A stretch of DNA of 9,144 bases, from contig CAIYZZ010000020.1 in the NCBI GenBank assembly GCA_903930805.1, positions 1 through 9,144 on the forward strand, given 5' to 3'. The notes below the pieces were generated by a model. That model saw nothing but the letters and a program-made list of their open reading frames with translations. It had not been told where the DNA came from and did no database searches. The translations under genes and the position numbers were made by a program. Source of the DNA: an uncultured Rhodocyclaceae bacterium (GTDB lineage Bacteria; Pseudomonadota; Gammaproteobacteria; Burkholderiales; Rhodocyclaceae). Each line of letters begins with the position of its first letter. The stretch's first letter is position 1. Below are positions 6,873-9,144 of this stretch, one piece after another.

Positions 6873-7240
6873 GACTTGGCAACCAAAAAAACGCCAACGA
6901 TGATAAACCCGATACCTAGCAGCTTCTGCGTGGCCAAGGTCTCGCCAAACCAATGCCAAGCGATGACGGCATTAATGACGTACCCAATCGACAGCATCGG
7001 ATACGCAACGGAAACGGGAACACGTGAAAGCGCCATAATCCATACCGCCACGCTCACAACATAGCAAGCCAACCCGCCGAGAATATAAGGTTGAAAAACA
7101 AGTTTTAAGCCAATAGGGATAACGTTGCTGAGTTGGAATTGGAAATGGCCGACGACGTTTGTCCCTGCCTTTAGCAGCATCTGGGCCGCCGCATTCAGCA
7201 ACACACCAATAAGAACAAGAGAGAAACTGACAGGGGACAT
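6869..7240 (-). CDS. SMR-type membrane protein, probable undecaprenyl-phosphate-L-Ara4N flippase (ArnE/ArnF-like)
   Basis: This is a 123-residue, four-helix protein of the small multidrug resistance/EamA fold. Enterobacteria use two such proteins, ArnE and ArnF, to flip undecaprenyl-phosphate L-Ara4N to the periplasmic side. Helix 1 contains L-N16-A-A-A-Q-M-L-L-K24-A-G. Relative to the conserved lysine of EmrE, the position of its essential proton-binding glutamate (E14) is N16 here, which argues against drug/proton antiport. Helices lie at about 5-25, 49-69, 75-95 and 101-121. Only one such gene lies in the window, so the protein would have to work as a homodimer or with a partner encoded elsewhere. 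It starts 6 bases after arnT, and its TGA overlaps the proposed TTG start of arnB. I leave the symbol empty because E and F cannot be told apart. Confidence 0.85.
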   Translation of the reverse strand: MSPVSFSLVLIGVLLNAAAQMLLKAGTNVVGHFQFQLSNVIPIGLKLVFQPYILGGLACYVVSVAVWIMALSRVPVSVAYPMLSIGYVINAVIAWHWFGETLATQKLLGIGFIIVGVFLVAKS

Positions 7241-7246
7241 CGATGG

Positions 7247-8887
7247 TCAGGGTTTGCGTACGATTACTCTTCTGGTGTCTCGAAATACTTCTTTGATCTG
7301 AATATTTCGTTCAATTAAATCTTCTGTAGTTTCGGGGCGCATCACGGCCCACGCGTCTGGTGCAGCTTGCCAGGCAGCCTCGAAATCTGCCATATTGGCT
7401 ATGAACTTATTAGGCTCTTGAGCAATGCCATATTCCAATTCACCACGATAGGTGACTAGGGTAGTAGTTCGCTTTAAATAGTATTCAAGGCTCTGATCGT
7501 AAGTGGCAACGCTGAAGAATGGAACATTTGGATGTACTTGGTCGCGAATAGCTAAGACGGCATTTTCAGCAGAGTTTACTGAACCAATGTGGTCGTGGCC
7601 GAGCAACAAAAGCTGCCCAGCAGTGTGTCCGCCTATGGCTAGTAAAAGGATTGCAAGTAAGTGACGGCCGCGTCGAAATATGAAAAGTGCGCCAAGCGCA
7701 AAAATAAAGAGTGTTGCACCGGAAGCTTGAATCCAGATTTGATACGCTAGATATTGCTCGATATCATGTTTATCGTTCACTAGACGCGTTATCCAAAAAG
7801 CAAGCACAAAGATCGACAATCCGATCAGTAAGCTCGGTAGAGCTTGCCACTGGAGGTTGCGTTGTCCTATTCGATCTGCAAGATGAACACCAATCAAGGC
7901 TGACAAAGCTGGAAACATAGGAAGAATGTAAGAGGCCAGCTTTGATCCTGACAACGAGAAAAATACAAAAACAACGCAAGACCAAATGAATAAAAATCGG
8001 GTTGGCTGAAAACCACTCCCGTTACAAGACCAACCACGAGCCATACCTTGATACAGGCTACCCAGCCATGGAAGTATCCCCCCAAGCAAGACCGGTATGA
8101 AATACCAAGCTGGCTCGTAACGATTATGCTCTGTAGTCAGGAAGCGCTCAAAATGCTCATGAATAAAAAAGAAACGAGGAAAGTCAGGATTAGCCAGGGT
8201 TACAGCAATAAACCAAGGGGCGGTAATTGCGGTAAAGAGCAAAGCTCCGCGTATCGGGAGCATGCGTTTTAGTAAACCCCGGTCGCGTTGCCAAACCATA
8301 TAGATGATCGACGATGCCACCGGCAGTGCAAGACCAATGAGACCCTTGGACAGAACAGCCAAGGCCATTAATACCCAAAACCCGTACCGCCAACGCCGAC
8401 CTTCAGTGTCTTTGATATCCCGTCTTTCCGCCAAGCATAACGCAAATACAGCAGCCGAAAGAAAGAAACTAACACCGGAATCAAGAGTGTTTATGTGTCC
8501 AATTGCGTTCCACAATGCACTGCTGGCCAGAACTGACCCTGCAATAATCCCAGCCACAGAGCCAAATAGTAGACTTACCGCTAAGGCGGTGAACAAAATG
8601 CCCATAAAGCCCGTGAGTGCAGACCAGAGCCGAGCACTCCAGTGATGCTCACCAAATAAATTGAAGGCAGTAGCAGTCGCCCAGTATTGCAACGGGGGCT
8701 TTTCGAAATATTTATAGTCATTCAAGCGCGGCGTCACCCAATCGCCACTGGCCACCATCTCCCTTGGAATTTCTGCATAGCGCCCTTCATCTGGATTGAT
8801 GAGGCGGCGATAGTCCAGTGTGCCAAACCAAGTAATAGCAAAGAGCACAACCAACGCGATGAGTCCCTTGCGGGAAATCTCTGTCAT
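7247..8887 (-). CDS. arnT: ArnT, lipid A 4-amino-4-deoxy-L-arabinose transferase
   Basis: This 546-residue GT83 (GT-C, PMT-like) integral membrane protein moves L-Ara4N from undecaprenyl phosphate to lipid A phosphates at the periplasmic face of the inner membrane. After a first helix (about 8-24), the first periplasmic loop carries N31-P-D33-E34-G-R36-Y-A-E39-I-P-R-E-M, holding the catalytic aspartate and the conserved arginine. It is followed by F-E62-K63-P-P65-L-Q-Y-W, the second hallmark of ArnT. About twelve further hydrophobic segments and a C-terminal soluble periplasmic domain of about 110 residues (from about 435) complete the usual architecture, and the length is close to the family norm of about 550. 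The ATG overlaps the stop of a short leader ORF (ATGA) and has no good Shine-Dalgarno of its own. It is the first recognisable gene of the operon. GT83 homologues that transfer other amino sugars exist, but the neighbours point to L-Ara4N. Confidence 0.94.
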   Translation of the reverse strand: MTEISRKGLIALVVLFAITWFGTLDYRRLINPDEGRYAEIPREMVASGDWVTPRLNDYKYFEKPPLQYWATATAFNLFGEHHWSARLWSALTGFMGILFTALAVSLLFGSVAGIIAGSVLASSALWNAIGHINTLDSGVSFFLSAAVFALCLAERRDIKDTEGRRWRYGFWVLMALAVLSKGLIGLALPVASSIIYMVWQRDRGLLKRMLPIRGALLFTAITAPWFIAVTLANPDFPRFFFIHEHFERFLTTEHNRYEPAWYFIPVLLGGILPWLGSLYQGMARGWSCNGSGFQPTRFLFIWSCVVFVFFSLSGSKLASYILPMFPALSALIGVHLADRIGQRNLQWQALPSLLIGLSIFVLAFWITRLVNDKHDIEQYLAYQIWIQASGATLFIFALGALFIFRRGRHLLAILLLAIGGHTAGQLLLLGHDHIGSVNSAENAVLAIRDQVHPNVPFFSVATYDQSLEYYLKRTTTLVTYRGELEYGIAQEPNKFIANMADFEAAWQAAPDAWAVMRPETTEDLIERNIQIKEVFRDTRRVIVRKP

Positions 8888-8922
8888 TGCAGCAAGGGGT
8901 GTGATATGCGGATGTTGGACAT
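8884..8922 (-). CDS. 12-codon leader ORF coupled to arnT
   Basis: An ATG at 8922-8920 opens a 12-codon frame (MSNIRISHPLLQ) whose TGA overlaps the arnT start codon as ATGA. It is preceded by AAGGA at ideal spacing (six bases), whereas the arnT ATG is preceded only by CTTGCTGCA. The arrangement suggests that ribosomes load at the leader and restart on arnT. It may be a regulatory leader peptide, a relic of a lost gene's N terminus, or simply the way arnT is translated. No homology is claimed. Confidence 0.45.
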   Translation of the reverse strand: MSNIRISHPLLQ

Positions 8923-8927
8923 TTCAG

Positions 8928-8933
8928 ATCCTT
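8928..8933 (-). promoter_or_regulatory. Strong ribosome-binding site before the arnT leader ORF
   Basis: The minus-strand sequence AAGGAT (8933-8928), with AAGGA ending six bases before the leader ATG, is the best Shine-Dalgarno sequence in the arnT upstream region. Its spacing fits the ATG at 8922 and not the arnT ATG 35 bases further on. Confidence 0.55.
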
Positions 8934-8944
8934 AAGACTTTCGT

Positions 8945-8994
8945 GGTGGCCGAAAAACTTTTCAACGGCAGATGACGAGTATTTTCTCGCCACC
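8945..8994 (-). promoter_or_regulatory. Possible structured leader RNA upstream of arnT
   Basis: On the minus strand GGTGGC (8994-8989) is complementary to GCCACC (8950-8945). Between and around them, smaller hairpins CGAG/CTCG (8989-8976) and GAAAA/TTTTC (8963-8952) can form as alternatives. The structure ends 11 bases before the leader ORF's ribosome-binding site. The stems are short, so this is a suggestion only. No convincing -35/-10 pair or two-part PmrA box was found in 8923-9144. Confidence 0.2.
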
Positions 8995-9013
8995 CTTCAA
9001 ATCACTGTCACCG

Positions 9014-9144
9014 CTAGGGAAACGCTGAACAAGTAGCTGCGGCGAACAGCGGCAAACTCAGATCAAGACAAAATTGTGACGCGAAAGGCATTTTCATCGG
9101 ATAGAAGGCCATTTTCGGCCTCGTCAGCAGGGTATTCCTTTGCA
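9014..9144 (-). CDS. C-terminal end of an unidentified reading frame, cut by the window edge
   Basis: A minus-strand frame is open from the window edge to a TAG at 9016-9014 and gives 42 residues, ending in the hydrophobic, cysteine-containing stretch C-L-D-L-S-L-P-L-F-A-A-A-T-C-S-A-F-P. It is in the same direction as arnT and ends 91 bases before the leader ORF. I do not recognise it. It may be the tail of a real upstream gene, a transposase fragment or a chance open frame. A small inverted repeat AGGCC/GGCCT (9105-9120) lies inside it. Confidence 0.22.
   Translation of the reverse strand, partial: QRNTLLTRPKMAFYPMKMPFASQFCLDLSLPLFAAATCSAFP

Noticed and set aside
6873..6959. N-terminal extension of arnB to the ATG at 6959
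   Set aside because: It lies wholly inside the flippase gene in another frame and does not resemble the ArnB N terminus.
8920..8940. PmrA box at CTTAAG before arnT
   Set aside because: Only one CTTAAG half-site is present; no second half-site lies five bases away on either strand.
8923..8970. Sigma-70 promoter with TTGAAA as -35
   Set aside because: At 17-base spacing the -10 position reads GAAAGT, a poor match, and the start would fall on the ribosome-binding site.

Overview
The window is a lipopolysaccharide-modification locus of a Gram-negative bacterium. Eight genes lie on the minus strand between about 669 and 8887. Seven of them make and attach 4-amino-4-deoxy-L-arabinose (L-Ara4N) to lipid A, the change that gives polymyxin and cationic-peptide resistance. 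The gene order differs from the arnBCADTEF order of enterobacteria and Pseudomonas, and ArnA is encoded by two separate genes. The tRNA-Phe fragment at the left edge is of a type I associate with Betaproteobacteria. A betaproteobacterium (Burkholderiales or Nitrosomonadales-like) is my best guess, made from memory without a search.

In the direction of transcription (right to left) the layout is as follows. At 8888-9144 there is an upstream region with an unidentified reading frame running off the edge and a 12-codon leader ORF whose stop overlaps the arnT start. Then come arnT (8887-7247), a single small SMR-type flippase gene (7240-6869), arnB (6872-5763, probably starting at TTG), arnC (5766-4840), the ArnA formyltransferase half (4843-3899), the ArnA dehydrogenase/decarboxylase half (3902-2859), arnD (2859-1954), a 94-base gap, and a multi-pass GT-C (GT87/DUF2029-like) glycosyltransferase gene (1859-669). 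Gaps of 6 bases or less and overlaps of the ATGA, TTGA and TAATG kind tie arnT through arnD into one operon.

The pathway is nearly complete. The ArnA dehydrogenase oxidatively decarboxylates UDP-glucuronate to UDP-Ara4O. ArnB transaminates it to UDP-L-Ara4N. The ArnA formyltransferase N-formylates it. ArnC transfers it to undecaprenyl phosphate. ArnD removes the formyl group. The SMR protein probably flips the lipid-linked sugar, and ArnT attaches it to lipid A in the periplasm. No ugd (UDP-glucose dehydrogenase) and no PmrAB/PhoPQ-type regulator lies in the window. The terminal GT-C gene is the least expected member and may decorate a second acceptor or use another sugar.

The left edge (116-163) holds the 3' half of a tRNA-Phe(GAA) gene followed by a strong terminator, with no matching 5' half. 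This is what the distal attachment site of a tRNA-integrating element looks like, and on that reading the arn cluster lies on the element side. Between this scar and the last gene, 164-668 holds about 500 bases without a recognisable gene, including a very G+C-rich, palindrome-bearing stretch.
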